A DNA stretch of 44,626 nt, from NCBI GenBank assembly GCA_017432345.1, contig JAFRJI010000033.1, positions 1-44,626 of the forward strand, read 5' to 3'. This document shows positions 18,045 to 27,547 of the stretch, in pieces (position 1 is the stretch's first letter; the number at the start of each line of letters is the position of its first letter). This stretch comes from Bacillota bacterium (GTDB lineage Bacteria > Bacillota > Clostridia > Peptostreptococcales > Anaerovoracaceae). The notes under the pieces were generated by a model. It worked only from the letters and a program-made list of their open reading frames with translations. It ran no database searches and was not told the DNA's origin. Position numbers and translations under genes: made by a program.

Positions 18045-18062
18045 TTCCCTAAAGCGCCGTTC

Positions 18063-18515
18063 TTATCCCAGGAACTGCAAGACGACGTTCTTGACATCGT
18101 TTCCGTCGGCCAGTCCCTTGACTTTGCCCATGACCGATCCCATCAGCTTGCCCATGGACTTTCTGCCGGATCCTTCTTCGATGCCCAGCTCTTCGGCGGT
18201 CATCTTGACGATGTTCAAGATTTCCTCATCCGTCAGCTGCTGCGGCATGTACTCCATCAGCACGTCGATCTCCGCCATATACTGTTCCAGCATATCGGTT
18301 CTTCCCGCTGCCTCGAAGTCGCCCAGCGCGTCTTTTCTCATCTTGATCTGCTTGGCCAGGATGGATGCGACTCCCTGATCGTCCACTTCTTCCCTGGTAT
18401 CCACTTCGACCTGCTTGATGGCGGCCCGGACGAAATTGATCGTGTCCTTGCGGACCTTGTCCTTCGCTTTCATCGCTTCTTTGAAATCTGCGTTCAATGT
18501 TTCTTTTAATGACAT
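18063..18515 (-). CDS. yqeY: GatB/YqeY domain protein
   Basis: A 150-residue protein matching YqeY: MSLKETLNADFKEAMKAKDK at the start and a C-terminal helical bundle (MGKLMGSVMGKVKGLADG) like the tRNA-binding tail domain of GatB, the amidotransferase that forms Gln-tRNA and Asn-tRNA. The stand-alone role is unclear. It follows rpsU, as in many Firmicutes, and has a strong AAGGAGG ribosome binding site. A terminator lies between rpsU and this gene, so its expression depends on readthrough or an unseen promoter. Confidence 0.92.
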   Translation of the reverse strand: MSLKETLNADFKEAMKAKDKVRKDTINFVRAAIKQVEVDTREEVDDQGVASILAKQIKMRKDALGDFEAAGRTDMLEQYMAEIDVLMEYMPQQLTDEEILNIVKMTAEELGIEEGSGRKSMGKLMGSVMGKVKGLADGNDVKNVVLQFLG

Positions 18516-18535
18516 GTTATCCTCCTTGTTTTATG

Positions 18536-18560
18536 AAAAACGGCATCAAAACTGATGCCG
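18536..18560 (-). terminator. Intrinsic terminator after rpsU
   Basis: The minus strand reads CGGCATC, a 6-base loop, GATGCCG, then five T residues: a perfect 7-bp stem with a T run, 18 bases after the rpsU stop. Confidence 0.85.
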
Positions 18561-18578
18561 TTCAATTTCATATTTTGC

Positions 18579-18758
18579 TTAGTATTTCTTAGCCTTTTTT
18601 CTAGCAGCCTCAGACTTCTTCTTTCTCTTTACGCTTGGCTTCTCATAGTGCTCTCTTTTTCTGACTTCCGCCATGACGCCATCTCTGGCGCATGATCTCT
18701 TGAATCTCTTAAGAGCGCTCTCTAAGCTTTCATTTTCTCTCACGATTACCTGTGCCAT
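18579..18758 (-). CDS. rpsU: Ribosomal protein S21
   Basis: Small-subunit ribosomal protein near the anti-Shine-Dalgarno end of 16S rRNA. From the ATG at 18756-18758 it is 59 residues ([20 protein letters not shown] to a Lys-rich tail), the standard length. The frame is open further upstream, but this start follows a perfect AGGAGGTGA ribosome binding site and matches the family. It has its own promoter and a strong terminator, so it is probably made mainly as a short single-gene transcript. Confidence 0.97.
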   Translation of the reverse strand: MAQVIVRENESLESALKRFKRSCARDGVMAEVRKREHYEKPSVKRKKKSEAARKKAKKY

Positions 18759-18845
18759 CCCCGTTTCACCTCCTGACATAATGAATTTCTTTCGTCTTGA
18801 AAACGGTCCTTGCCGATATGACAAAGGTCATCTTGCAACGCTGAT

Positions 18846-18874
18846 ATTATATATTCAAACATTCTCCAGTGCAA
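18846..18874 (-). promoter_or_regulatory. Promoter of rpsU
   Basis: On the minus strand TTGCAC (18869-18874) and a perfect TATAAT (18846-18851) are 17 bases apart. The promoter sits immediately after the HIT gene stop and gives a leader of roughly 80 bases before rpsU. Confidence 0.8.
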
Positions 18875-18886
18875 GCGATTTTTTCA

Positions 18887-19228
18887 TCAGCCTGGAGGCC
18901 ATTTCATCCTGCGTCTGCCGAGCAGGTGGAAATGCAGATGCTTCACGGTCTGCAACCCGTCTTCACCGCAGTTGTTGACCAGACGGTATCCGTTCTCCAG
19001 TCCCAGATCAGCCGCTATGTCCTTTACCTTCAGCATGAGATAACTGATCAGTTCCGCGTCTTCTTCCTGCAGCGTATCCAGCGAGTCGATGTGCTTCTTC
19101 GGGATGATCAGTACATGGACCGGCGCTTGCGGATCCACATCGTGGAAGCAGAAGATCTTGTCATCTTCATATACTTTATTCGTTGGGAGTTCGCCCTCTA
19201 TTAACTTGCAAAACAAACAATCACTCAT
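18887..19228 (-). CDS. HIT-family nucleotide hydrolase/transferase (HinT-like)
   Basis: A 113-residue histidine-triad protein. The triad HLHFHLL is at 97-103 and the N-terminal pair Cys4/Cys7 (SDCLFCK) fits the zinc-binding form; the ending GRRRMKWPPG is typical of HinT. Members hydrolyse adenosine phosphoramidates and aminoacyl adenylates. The open frame extends to 19273, but the ATG at 19226-19228 has an AAAGGAG ribosome binding site and the family N-terminus. It lies 34 bases after mtaB in the heat-shock/translation run. Confidence 0.93.
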   Translation of the reverse strand: MSDCLFCKLIEGELPTNKVYEDDKIFCFHDVDPQAPVHVLIIPKKHIDSLDTLQEEDAELISYLMLKVKDIAADLGLENGYRLVNNCGEDGLQTVKHLHFHLLGRRRMKWPPG

Positions 19229-19262
19229 CGATTTGCTCCTTTCTAACTGATATCTGCGCCCA

Positions 19263-20669
19263 TTATACCACAACTGCTGTCATCCCGTCATGTATAATTC
19301 CTGTCATTTTTACATTTATGAATGAATCGAGCATATTTTCTGCGGAAATGAGGTCGATTTTCGATGGACTGCCCTCTCCGACCCCGATGTACGCGCGGAT
19401 GTAATTGTCCGTAAATCCCGTTAGATAGACGCCCGACGGCTTCTCGACGATCTCTTCGGCCAGCACGCGTTCCGTCCGGCCTTCCTCCGCCGCCGCCAGG
19501 TTGATCTGATAGAAGCCCTTCGCCGCTTCCGCTGCGACCTTCTCCAGTTCGTCGCTTCTCCGGTTCTTGACCTGCGGCGCGACCTGGTTCTTCATGTCGG
19601 CCGCCTTCGTGAACGGCCGCTTGGAGTACTTGAAGATGTGCGTCTTGCAAAAACAGCATTCCGTGACCAGCCGGCAGCTTTCCTCGAAGTCGGATTCCTT
19701 TTCACCCGGGAAGCCGACGATGATGTCCGTGGAAATGCCGTAGCAGTCGTCGAAATCAAACAGCGTGTTGACCATCTCGTAATACTGGTCCAGCGTGTAC
19801 GGTCGGTTCATGGCTTTCAGGACCGCGTCCGATCCGCTCTGGGCGGACATGTGCAGATGGTGACACAGCTTGTCGAACCGGAAGAGCCGTTTCACGTAGT
19901 CCGCGTTGACGACAGCCGGTTCCAGACTGCTGAGCCGGATCCGGAAATCGCCGTCCAGTTCGTTGATGGCGGCGATGGCCTTCTCCACTCCGAAGATCCC
20001 GTCGCTGTCCTGCGGACCGCCGGTCCCTTCCCCGCCGTAGAGGCTGCGGCCTTCCATGTCGTATTGCGCCGTGTTGATCCCGGTCAGCACCAGTTCCTTG
20101 CAGCCATCGGACAGCAAAGCCTTTGCTTCCGCCACGATGGCGTCCAGCGGCCGGCTGCGGACCGGTCCTCTGGCGTAGGGGATCACGCAGTAGGAACAGA
20201 AGCGGTTGCACCCTTCCTGGATCTTGATGTACGCCCGGGTCCTCGTCTCGCGGTTGGAGACGATGCCCAGATCCTCGAAGGCACCGAGTTCCTCGTACGG
20301 ATGGATATGCCGTTCCAGCTCCCTTCGGAACTTTGCATGGGCTTCGACGTAATCGATCAGGGCGCGCTTCTCGTTGGTGCCCGTCACGATGTCGACGCCC
20401 TCGATGGCGGACACTTCCTCCGGCTTGATCTGGGCGTAGCAGCCCGTCACCGCAACGATGCTGTCTGGATTGACCTTCTTCATGCGGCGGATATACTGGC
20501 GGGACTTTTTGTCCGCCACCGCCGTGACCGTGCAGGTGTTGATGACATACACGTCCGCAAAATCCCGCTCGCTGACGATCTCGTGCCCGCGCTCGGCGAA
20601 CATCTGCGCCATCGCTTCCGATTCGTATTGATTCACTTTACATCCCAAAGTGTGAAATGCGATCTTCAT
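19263..20669 (-). CDS. mtaB: tRNA t6A37 methylthiotransferase MtaB
   Basis: Adds a methylthio group to t6A at position 37 of tRNAs that read ANN codons. The 468-residue protein has the N-terminal UPF0004 domain with cluster cysteines C10, C46 and C77, the radical SAM motif CNRFCSYC (C154, C158, C161) and a C-terminal TRAM-like domain. The N-terminal sequence MKIAFHTLGCKVNQYES is characteristic of MtaB rather than MiaB. It starts 3 bases after the rsmE stop, so the two are translationally coupled. Confidence 0.95.
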   Translation of the reverse strand: MKIAFHTLGCKVNQYESEAMAQMFAERGHEIVSERDFADVYVINTCTVTAVADKKSRQYIRRMKKVNPDSIVAVTGCYAQIKPEEVSAIEGVDIVTGTNEKRALIDYVEAHAKFRRELERHIHPYEELGAFEDLGIVSNRETRTRAYIKIQEGCNRFCSYCVIPYARGPVRSRPLDAIVAEAKALLSDGCKELVLTGINTAQYDMEGRSLYGGEGTGGPQDSDGIFGVEKAIAAINELDGDFRIRLSSLEPAVVNADYVKRLFRFDKLCHHLHMSAQSGSDAVLKAMNRPYTLDQYYEMVNTLFDFDDCYGISTDIIVGFPGEKESDFEESCRLVTECCFCKTHIFKYSKRPFTKAADMKNQVAPQVKNRRSDELEKVAAEAAKGFYQINLAAAEEGRTERVLAEEIVEKPSGVYLTGFTDNYIRAYIGVGEGSPSKIDLISAENMLDSFINVKMTGIIHDGMTAVVV

Positions 20670-20672
20670 TTC

Positions 20673-21464
20673 TTAGAGCTCCAGTTCGTATAGGATCATG
20701 GCCAGGGCTGCCATGCCGGCCGTTTCCGTCCGGAGGATGGTCCTGCCCAGGGAAACGGACTGCCCGCCGGCGGCGACGATGGCGTTTGCTTCTTCGTCAG
20801 AGAACCCGCCTTCCGGGCCGATGATCACCGCGATCCGTTCGAGGGCGTTCCCGGTGATCTCCTGGTACATCGGGTTCGCGGCCGTCAGGAGCGCGTCTTT
20901 GATGGTGGCGTCCTTCTCGTTTTCGTACGGGAACAGCACCAGATCGAAGTCATCGAACAGCGACGGAACGTCCGCCGGAGCTTTGCCGGCAAGGATTTCC
21001 TTTAAACGAACCGGTCCGGTGACGCGCGGAATGATCCCGCGGCGACACTGCTTCACGGTTTCCGCCGACACCTTGTTCCAGCGGTCGATCTTCTTGCCGA
21101 AGTTGCCCGTATCCTTGACCACGGTCCGGTCCATGAACACCGGCACGACCTCGTGCACGCCCAGCTCGACGCACTTCTGGATGATCGTCTCCATCTTGCC
21201 CTGCTTCGGGATCCCCTGGAACAGCGTGACTTCCACGGACGGTTCGCCCGCAAAGGCCTGCTTGTCGAGGATCTCCAGCTGCGCTTCGTCCGAACCGATC
21301 GACACGATCTTCGCGCGGTACTCCCATTCCACGGAATCGGACACGTCCACTTCCTCGCCCTCCTTCAGGCGCAGAACTTTGGTCATGTGATGCAGATCGT
21401 CCTTGTTATCGATGACGATCGTTTTCAGGCCGACGTTCTCCGGCCCCACAAAAAATCTGCTCAT
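20673..21464 (-). CDS. rsmE: 16S rRNA (uracil-1498-N3)-methyltransferase
   Basis: A SPOUT-fold methyltransferase of 263 residues that modifies U1498 of 16S rRNA. It has an N-terminal PUA-like domain (MSRFFVGPENV, HHMTKVLRLKEGE) and the C-terminal knot motifs IGPEGGFSDEEA and LGRTILRTETA. It lies between prmA and mtaB in the usual Firmicute order, with a GGAAGG ribosome binding site. Confidence 0.96.
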   Translation of the reverse strand: MSRFFVGPENVGLKTIVIDNKDDLHHMTKVLRLKEGEEVDVSDSVEWEYRAKIVSIGSDEAQLEILDKQAFAGEPSVEVTLFQGIPKQGKMETIIQKCVELGVHEVVPVFMDRTVVKDTGNFGKKIDRWNKVSAETVKQCRRGIIPRVTGPVRLKEILAGKAPADVPSLFDDFDLVLFPYENEKDATIKDALLTAANPMYQEITGNALERIAVIIGPEGGFSDEEANAIVAAGGQSVSLGRTILRTETAGMAALAMILYELEL

Positions 21465-21537
21465 TGTATTACCTTCCGGTATATCTTAAGGTCTCTTATA
21501 GTCTGTTCTAACGGTCTGTTCCGTTCCCGGTGACGGC

Positions 21538-22581
21538 CTATCCAAACAGGCCGAACCATTTCTTCTTCGGTTTCGCGGCGATGGCGCACCATTCGCCGTC
21601 TTCCGGGATCTCCAGGATCTCGAACCCGGCGCCACGGATGGCCTCTGCGACCTGCTCCTTCTTCTCGAACAAAATTCCCGAAGAGATGTAAATGCCGTCT
21701 TTTTTGAGGTGTTTTTTCGCGCTCGGCGACAGCTCGATCACCAGGTTGTGCATCAGATTCGCCACGATGATGTCGGCTTTGTAATCGATGCCCTTCGTCA
21801 AATCGCCCTGCCGGATCGTGACCGCGCCGTCGACGCCGTTCAGCTCCACGTTTCCCTTGGCGACCTGCACCGCGTCCTCGTCGATCTCGATGCCGAGCAC
21901 GTCCTCGCATCCGAGCAGCGCCGCCGCGATCGACAGGATGCCCGAGCCGCAGCCCACGTCCAGCACCTTCAGCCCGCCGTTGTCCGCGCCCATCGTGGCG
22001 CAGCACGTCACGGTGCCGCCGATGCGCGCGCCGATGTACTTCTCCAACAGCTTCATGCAAAGGCTAGTGGTCTCATGGGTCCCTGTCCCGAAGGCCATAC
22101 CCGGGTCGATCTGCAGGATCAGCTCGCCGTCTTTGGCTTCGTAGTCTTCCCAGGTGGGTTTGACGACGATGCGGTCAGTGACTTTGGTCGGCTTGAAGTT
22201 CTCTTTCCACTTGTCCTTCCAGTCAGCGTCGTCGGCGGTGATGTCTTCCGCGTACAGGCGCCCGAAATCCGCGTCCGGCCCGTACTCGCCGTACTGTTCC
22301 TTACCCTTGAGCATCATGATCTGCATCTTGATGTCTGAGATCTTTGCACGATTCTCGTCGGTGTCCTCGAAATAGGCGGAGATGGTCGGTTCGCGGTCCG
22401 GCCGCTCTTTGACGCGGTCGTCGATGTAGTCCCAGTCGTATTCATGCTTTTTGTTCAGGATGTCTTCCATGTCCGCCGGGTCATCGATCACGACCTGGTC
22501 GATGCCGTTCTTCAGCAGCAGTTCGGTGACTGCCTCGATGCCCTGCCTGCTGGCATGGACTTTTAGTTCAATGTATTTCAT
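21538..22581 (-). CDS. prmA: Ribosomal protein L11 methyltransferase
   Basis: Trimethylates lysines and the N-terminus of ribosomal protein L11. The 347-residue protein has an N-terminal substrate-recognition domain and a SAM domain with DPGMAFGTGTHETT, VLDVGCGSGILSIAAALLG and IVANLMHN. It is about 35 residues longer than common PrmA proteins; part of this is an insert of about 20 residues between the GTGTH motif and SAM motif I, containing two adjacent cysteines (TVTCCATMGADN). First gene after dnaJ. The start at 22581 has a GAGGAA ribosome binding site. Confidence 0.95.
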   Translation of the reverse strand: MKYIELKVHASRQGIEAVTELLLKNGIDQVVIDDPADMEDILNKKHEYDWDYIDDRVKERPDREPTISAYFEDTDENRAKISDIKMQIMMLKGKEQYGEYGPDADFGRLYAEDITADDADWKDKWKENFKPTKVTDRIVVKPTWEDYEAKDGELILQIDPGMAFGTGTHETTSLCMKLLEKYIGARIGGTVTCCATMGADNGGLKVLDVGCGSGILSIAAALLGCEDVLGIEIDEDAVQVAKGNVELNGVDGAVTIRQGDLTKGIDYKADIIVANLMHNLVIELSPSAKKHLKKDGIYISSGILFEKKEQVAEAIRGAGFEILEIPEDGEWCAIAAKPKKKWFGLFG

Positions 22582-22624
22582 AAGGTTCCTCGTTGTTTAC
22601 TTTGACTCTGGTAATAATAATAAC

Positions 22625-22652
22625 GGGGCTGCCGCATAATTGCAACAACCCC
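22625..22652 (-). terminator. Probable weak terminator after dnaJ
   Basis: On the minus strand GGGGTTG and CAGCCCC form a 7-bp stem (one G-T wobble), extendable by inner TTGC/GCGG pairs, followed by a broken T-rich stretch (GTTATTATTATT). It lies 22 bases after the dnaJ stop and could reduce transcription into prmA. Confidence 0.5.
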
Positions 22653-22674
22653 ATTCTTGCAGTCTTGTGTTTTC

Positions 22675-23823
22675 TTATGAGAAGAACTCTTTGATCGAAT
22701 CCAGGAAACCGCTCTTCTTGGCGTAGCAGTCGTCGGTGACGGCGTTCCCCATATCCTCGATGGCTTTTCTCTGCTTTTTGTTGAGCTTGGTCGGTACCTC
22801 GAGGGAGACCTTCACGTAGAGGTCGCCCTTGCGGTTGGACCGCAGGCTCTTGATGCCTTTGCCTTTGAGCCGGAAGACCGTCCCCGGCTGAGTCCCTGCC
22901 GGAACTTTGTAGGAGACTTTCTCTTCCAGTGTCGGCACCACGATCTCATCACCCAAAGCCGCCTGGTTGAAGGAAATCGGGATCTCAAGCCACAGATCCT
23001 GTCCGCGCCGTTCAAACAGCTTGTGCGGACGCACGTTCAGCACGATGTACAGATCGCCATCCGGCCCGCCGTTGATGCCCGGCTCGCCCTGGCCCTTGAT
23101 CGGGATGACCGAATCGGTATCGACGCCGGCCGGGATATTGACGGTGATGTTGACCGTATCTCTGACACGGCCGGTGCCGCCGCATTCCGGACAAGGCGTT
23201 TCATTGACCTCGCCAGTGCCGTTGCAGTCCGGACAAGGCGATACGCTCTGGAAGGTTCCCAGCGGCGTTCTCTGCTGCGTCCGGATCTCACCGGTGCCGC
23301 CGCACTTGGAACAAGGCTTCTTGGTCGTTCCCGGAGCCGCGCCGGTGCCGTTGCAGTTCTTGCACTTGACGTACTTCGTCAGGCGGATGTGCTTCTTGGT
23401 CCCGAAGGCCGCCTCCTTGAAGTCGATGGTCAGGGACTTCTGGATATCGTTGCCCTTCCGCGGCCCGTTGCTGCGCCTGGCCTGGCCGCCGCCAAAGCCG
23501 CCGAACCCGCCGAACGCGCTGCCGAACATGTCAAAGATATCCTCAAATCCGCCAAAGCCGCCTGCGCCGCCAAATCCGCCCGCAAAGCTGTTCGGATCGA
23601 TGCCGGCATGACCGAAGCGGTCATACTTCGACTTCTGTTCCGGATCCGACAGCACTGCGTAGGCTTCATTGATTTCCTTGAATTTTTCTTCCGCCTCCTT
23701 GTCGCCCGGGTTCTTGTCCGGATGATACTTCATCGCGAGCTTACGGAAAGCTTTCTTGATTTCATCATCAGTGGCGCCCTTTTGGAGGCCTAATACTTCA
23801 TAATAATCGCGTTTATCAGCCAT
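22675..23823 (-). CDS. dnaJ: Chaperone DnaJ
   Basis: Hsp40 co-chaperone that stimulates DnaK ATPase and delivers substrates. The 382-residue protein has the J domain with HPD (in YHPDKNPGD, residues 34-42), a Gly/Phe-rich linker (about 75-115), four zinc-binding CxxCxGxG repeats ([32 protein letters not shown]) and the C-terminal substrate domain. It lies 31 bases after dnaK and belongs to the CIRCE-controlled operon. Confidence 0.97.
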   Translation of the reverse strand: MADKRDYYEVLGLQKGATDDEIKKAFRKLAMKYHPDKNPGDKEAEEKFKEINEAYAVLSDPEQKSKYDRFGHAGIDPNSFAGGFGGAGGFGGFEDIFDMFGSAFGGFGGFGGGQARRSNGPRKGNDIQKSLTIDFKEAAFGTKKHIRLTKYVKCKNCNGTGAAPGTTKKPCSKCGGTGEIRTQQRTPLGTFQSVSPCPDCNGTGEVNETPCPECGGTGRVRDTVNITVNIPAGVDTDSVIPIKGQGEPGINGGPDGDLYIVLNVRPHKLFERRGQDLWLEIPISFNQAALGDEIVVPTLEEKVSYKVPAGTQPGTVFRLKGKGIKSLRSNRKGDLYVKVSLEVPTKLNKKQRKAIEDMGNAVTDDCYAKKSGFLDSIKEFFS

Positions 23824-23854
23824 TATTAATCCCCTCGAATTGTTTTATGTCAGT

Positions 23855-25768
23855 TTATTTTTCGTCGTCGTCCACTACCTCGAAGTCCGCGTCGACTACG
23901 TTGTCGTCCTGTGAAGGTCCGCCGGCCTGGCCGCCCATATCCGGGCCTGCCTGTCCGCCTGCGAATCCCGCGCCGCCCATGCCGCTCATGTCAGGACCTG
24001 CGCCTGCAGCTCCCTGCGCGGCCTGTGCCTGCTGGTACATCTTCGCGGAGATCGTGTGGAATTTTTCTGTGAGTTCTTCTGTCTTGACTTTGATGTCTTC
24101 GATATTGCCGGCGTTGAGGGCGCTCTGCAGCGCATCCTTCGCTCCGTTGATATCGGCCTTTTCTTCATCGGAAAGTACCTGATCCAGTTCCTTGACGTTC
24201 TTCTCGGTCTCATAGATCAGCGTTTCCGCCTGGTTCTTGATCTCGACTTCTTCCTTACGCTTCTTGTCTTCTTCCGCGAATTTCTCCGCTTCCTTGACCT
24301 TCGCGTTGATCTCTTCCTCGGAGAGTTTTGTAGAAGAAGTGATCGTAATGTTCTGGGACTTGCCAGTGCCGAGATCCTTCGCGCTTACATTGACGATGCC
24401 GTTCGCGTCGATATCGAATGTAACTTCGATCTGTGGAACGCCACGCGGTGCAGGCGGAATACCGGTCAGCTGGAATCTGCCGAGCGTGGTGTTGCCGGCT
24501 GCCATGTCTCTTTCACCCTGCATAACGTGGATGTCTACTGCAGGCTGGTTGTCTGCCGCGGTCGAGAAGATCTGGCTCTTCTTGGTCGGAATAGTGGTGT
24601 TTCTCTCGATCAGCTTGGTCGCAACGCCGCCCAGTGTCTCGATGGACAGGGAAAGCGGTGTGACGTCCAGCAGCAGGATGTCGTTCGCCATATCCTGGTC
24701 ACCTGACAGGATGCCTGCCTGGATCGCAGCACCGATCGCGACGCATTCATCCGGGTTGATGCCCTTGAACGGTTCTTTGCCGGTGATATTCTTTACGGCT
24801 TCCTGTACGGCCGGGATTCTGGTGGATCCGCCGACCAGGATGACCTTGTTGATATCGTTGTTGGAAACGCCGGCGTCTGCCATGGCCTTCTTCATCGGTT
24901 CGATGGTTCTCTGTACCAGGTGTGAAGTCAGCTGTTCGAACTTGGCTCTGGTGATGTCCATGTTCATGTGCAGCGGGCCGTTCTCGTTTACCGTAATAAA
25001 TGGAAGGTTAACGTTGGTGGTCTGCGCGCTGGAGAGCTCTTTCTTGGCCTTTTCGGCTGCTTCCTTGAGTCTCTGCATCGCCATCTTGTCTTTTCTCAGG
25101 TCAACACCGTTCTCTTGTGAGAAGCTGTCCGCCATGAAGTTCATCAGGCAGTCGTCGAAGTCGTCGCCGCCCAGCTTGGTGTCGCCATTGGTGGCCAGTA
25201 CTTCTACAACGCCGCCGCCCAGTTCCAGAATGGATACATCGAAGGTACCGCCGCCCAGGTCGTATACCAGGATCTTCTGGGATTCGTCCGCCTTGTCGAT
25301 GCCGTATGCCAGTGATGCAGCTGTCGGCTCGTTGATGATTCTCTTGACATCCAGACCTGCGATCTTGCCGGCGTCCTTTGTGGCCTGCTTCTGGCTGTCG
25401 GTGAAGTATGCCGGTACGGTGATGACCGCTTCCGTGACAGGTCCGCCCAGATATGCCTCGGCGTCTGTCTTCAGCTTCGCCAGGATCATAGCGCTGATGT
25501 CCTGCGGCGTGTATCTCTTGCCGTCGATCATGACATCATATGCTTCACCCATGTGTCTCTTGATGGACGAGATGGTTCTGTCCGGATTGGTGATTGCCTG
25601 TCTCTTGGCCGTTTCGCCGACCAGTCTTTCTCCGTTCTTTGCAAATCCGACTACGGATGGAGTCGTTCTCATACCCTCTGCGTTCGCGATGACGACAGGA
25701 TCTCCGCCTTCCAGTACCGCTACGCACGAGTTTGTTGTTCCTAAATCGATTCCTATTACCTTGCTCAT
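23855..25768 (-). CDS. dnaK: Chaperone DnaK (Hsp70)
   Basis: ATP-dependent Hsp70. The 637-residue protein starts [22 protein letters not shown], with the phosphate-binding loops of the actin-like ATPase domain ([25 protein letters not shown]), a substrate-binding domain from about residue 365 and a Gly/Ala/Met-rich C-terminal tail ending [12 protein letters not shown]. The ribosome binding site is AAGGAGG. Third gene of hrcA-grpE-dnaK-dnaJ. Confidence 0.98.
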   Translation of the reverse strand: MSKVIGIDLGTTNSCVAVLEGGDPVVIANAEGMRTTPSVVGFAKNGERLVGETAKRQAITNPDRTISSIKRHMGEAYDVMIDGKRYTPQDISAMILAKLKTDAEAYLGGPVTEAVITVPAYFTDSQKQATKDAGKIAGLDVKRIINEPTAASLAYGIDKADESQKILVYDLGGGTFDVSILELGGGVVEVLATNGDTKLGGDDFDDCLMNFMADSFSQENGVDLRKDKMAMQRLKEAAEKAKKELSSAQTTNVNLPFITVNENGPLHMNMDITRAKFEQLTSHLVQRTIEPMKKAMADAGVSNNDINKVILVGGSTRIPAVQEAVKNITGKEPFKGINPDECVAIGAAIQAGILSGDQDMANDILLLDVTPLSLSIETLGGVATKLIERNTTIPTKKSQIFSTAADNQPAVDIHVMQGERDMAAGNTTLGRFQLTGIPPAPRGVPQIEVTFDIDANGIVNVSAKDLGTGKSQNITITSSTKLSEEEINAKVKEAEKFAEEDKKRKEEVEIKNQAETLIYETEKNVKELDQVLSDEEKADINGAKDALQSALNAGNIEDIKVKTEELTEKFHTISAKMYQQAQAAQGAAGAGPDMSGMGGAGFAGGQAGPDMGGQAGGPSQDDNVVDADFEVVDDDEK

Positions 25769-25820
25769 TGTTTTTTTCCTCCTTGTATTTTTGTGAAAGC
25801 AGCTCTTCCGATCGTTCCGG

Positions 25821-26399
25821 CTAGCTGACGACTTTGACCATCGATGGCCGTATTACTTTGCCGTTCAGCGTATAGCCTTTTTGCATTACACCGGAAACCT
25901 TGCCGCTTTCGTATTCTTCGGTTTCCTCTGTCATGACCGCGTTGTGCACGTTCGGATCGAAATCCTCTCCAAGCGCCTCGATCTCTTTCAGGCCTTCCTT
26001 CTCAAGCACATCACTCAACTGCTTGAAAATCATTTCCATGCCTTCCATCAAACCGGTCCCGCTGTCATTCGCACTTTGTTCGAGCGCCCTTTCGAAGTTA
26101 TCCATCACTTCCAGGAGCTCGCCCATAATTTTTTCGTTCGCGTAGGAATAGAGGTCTCTCTTCTCTTTTTCGACGCGACGCTTGTAGTTCTGGAAATCAG
26201 CCATCAGACGCAGATACTTGCGGTCCGCATCTTCCTGCTCTCCACTCTCTTCTCCCTGAACTTCTTCTTTGCTCTGTTCTTCCTGTACCTCCTTTTCTCC
26301 GTCTGCGGTTTCCGCTTCGGCCGCGGTTTCCGCTTCCGTTTCGTTCATCTCTTCCTCTGCAATACCTTCCCTTTTCAAATCTTCCGTATTAACTGTCAT
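25821..26399 (-). CDS. grpE: Nucleotide exchange factor GrpE
   Basis: Exchanges ADP for ATP on DnaK. The 192-residue protein has a long acidic, Glu-rich N-terminal segment (residues 1-60), a coiled coil ([20 protein letters not shown], about 70-90) and the C-terminal beta-wing ([13 protein letters not shown] to [11 protein letters not shown]). Its ATG overlaps the last 11 bases of hrcA, with a GGAGAGGAAG ribosome binding site inside hrcA. Confidence 0.96.
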   Translation of the reverse strand: MTVNTEDLKREGIAEEEMNETEAETAAEAETADGEKEVQEEQSKEEVQGEESGEQEDADRKYLRLMADFQNYKRRVEKEKRDLYSYANEKIMGELLEVMDNFERALEQSANDSGTGLMEGMEMIFKQLSDVLEKEGLKEIEALGEDFDPNVHNAVMTEETEEYESGKVSGVMQKGYTLNGKVIRPSMVKVVS

Positions 26400-27432
26400 C
26401 TTCCTCTCCTTCCGTCAGTCTAAATGCCTTGCTTAGATTATCTGTAAGATATTCAACAACGGATGTGACTTCGTCATACTTCATTCTCGTCGGTCCGATA
26501 ACTCCCAGTTTTCCGACCAGTTTTCCGTCAACGTGGTAGGATGCTGTGATGACGCTGCAATCCGAAAGTTCTTCATCTTCGTTCTCACCGCCGATGGTGA
26601 TCAGCACGCCGTCGCCCCGGCTGCCCAGCTTCTGCATGATGTCCTGCTTGCGGCTGACCAGTTCAAAAAAAGTTCTGGCTTTCTCGATGTCGTTGTATTC
26701 CGGCAAGGAGAAGATGTTCGTCAGCCCGTCCATATAGAGGTTGACATTGAGCATGTCCTCCAGCGTCCGGATGAAGCTCGGCGCGATGTTGTTCTCGAAC
26801 ATGGTCATGGCCTCTGCGTCTGCCTTGAACGTCTTGATGATGTCCGTGGTCAGCGCCTCGCTCAGCGTTTTGCCGCTGTAGTTGTAGGTCATGTTCTTCG
26901 CCAGGATCCGGAGCGTTTCCTCCGAAGCCGGCTTGTCCAGACGCACCGCGGTGTTGCTCACCTTGCCGCTCTCCGCGACCAGCATGAGGATGATGGTCTT
27001 CGCATCGACCGGCAGCAGATTGATGTAACGCAGCGTATCCTGCTCCTTTCTCGGGGAAATCGCGAACGCGGTCAGGTTCGTGATCTCTGACAGGACGTGC
27101 GCGGCTCTCTCGATCAGGTTCTCAAGCTCCGTGACGTTGCTGTACAAATCTCTGGCGATGGCATCCTTCTGCTCCTGGGTCAGCTCGGTCTTCTTCATCA
27201 TCTCGTTAACATAGAGACGATACGCCTTCTCCGAAGGCACACGTCCCGATGAAGTATGCGGATGCGTCAAGTAACCGAGTTCCTCAAGGTCTGACATCTC
27301 ATTGCGGATCGTCGCCGGACTTCCAAGCTCATAGTTCTTGGAGATCGTCCGGGATCCGACTGGTTCAGCTGTTCTGATAAAATCAGCGATGACGGCCTGC
27401 AATATTTTTAATTTTCGTTCTGTTAAATCCAT
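26389..27432 (-). CDS. hrcA: Heat-inducible transcription repressor HrcA
   Basis: Represses class I heat-shock genes by binding CIRCE; its activity depends on GroEL. The 347-residue protein has the N-terminal winged helix (LTERKLKILQAVIADFIRTAEPVGSRTI and SPATIRNEMSDLEELGYLTHPHTSSGR) and the C-terminal GAF-like dimer domain. It is the first gene of the operon, read from 27432, and a perfect CIRCE lies 17 bases upstream of its start, so it should control its own operon. Confidence 0.97.
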   Translation of the reverse strand: MDLTERKLKILQAVIADFIRTAEPVGSRTISKNYELGSPATIRNEMSDLEELGYLTHPHTSSGRVPSEKAYRLYVNEMMKKTELTQEQKDAIARDLYSNVTELENLIERAAHVLSEITNLTAFAISPRKEQDTLRYINLLPVDAKTIILMLVAESGKVSNTAVRLDKPASEETLRILAKNMTYNYSGKTLSEALTTDIIKTFKADAEAMTMFENNIAPSFIRTLEDMLNVNLYMDGLTNIFSLPEYNDIEKARTFFELVSRKQDIMQKLGSRGDGVLITIGGENEDEELSDCSVITASYHVDGKLVGKLGVIGPTRMKYDEVTSVVEYLTDNLSKAFRLTEGEEDDS

Positions 27433-27448
27433 TGTGGCCCTCCTTTTG

Positions 27449-27475
27449 TTAGCACTCTTACCTTGCGAGTGCTAA
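27449..27475. promoter_or_regulatory. CIRCE operator
   Basis: TTAGCACTC (27449-27457), a 9-base spacer and GAGTGCTAA (27467-27475) form the exact 9-9-9 inverted repeat bound by HrcA. It lies between the hrcA promoter and start codon. Confidence 0.98.
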
Positions 27476-27486
27476 CTTCTATACAT

Positions 27487-27515
27487 AAAGTACCATTTTT
27501 ACATGGTACTGTCAA
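27487..27515 (-). promoter_or_regulatory. Promoter of the hrcA-grpE-dnaK-dnaJ operon
   Basis: On the minus strand a perfect TTGACA (27510-27515) is followed after 17 bases by TACTTT (27487-27492). CIRCE starts about 12 bases downstream, the usual layout for HrcA repression. Confidence 0.75.
27489..27510. repeat. Perfect 8-bp inverted repeat inside the hrcA promoter
   Basis: AGTACCAT (27489-27496) and ATGGTACT (27503-27510) are perfect inverted arms around a 6-base centre. They fill the spacer between the -35 and -10 boxes. The position suggests a second operator; nothing in the window identifies the binding protein. Confidence 0.6.
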
Positions 27516-27547
27516 CACTTTCAGCGATTTTTTTTATCAAAATCCCG

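Noticed and set aside
16242-18509. Plus-strand open frame of about 755 codons opposite ygiQ and yqeY
   Set aside because: It is antisense to two well-recognised genes, lacks a ribosome binding site and resembles no family.
22621-22624. Possible separate promoter for prmA in the dnaJ-prmA gap
   Set aside because: The AT-rich stretch has no paired -35 and -10 boxes at sensible spacing.
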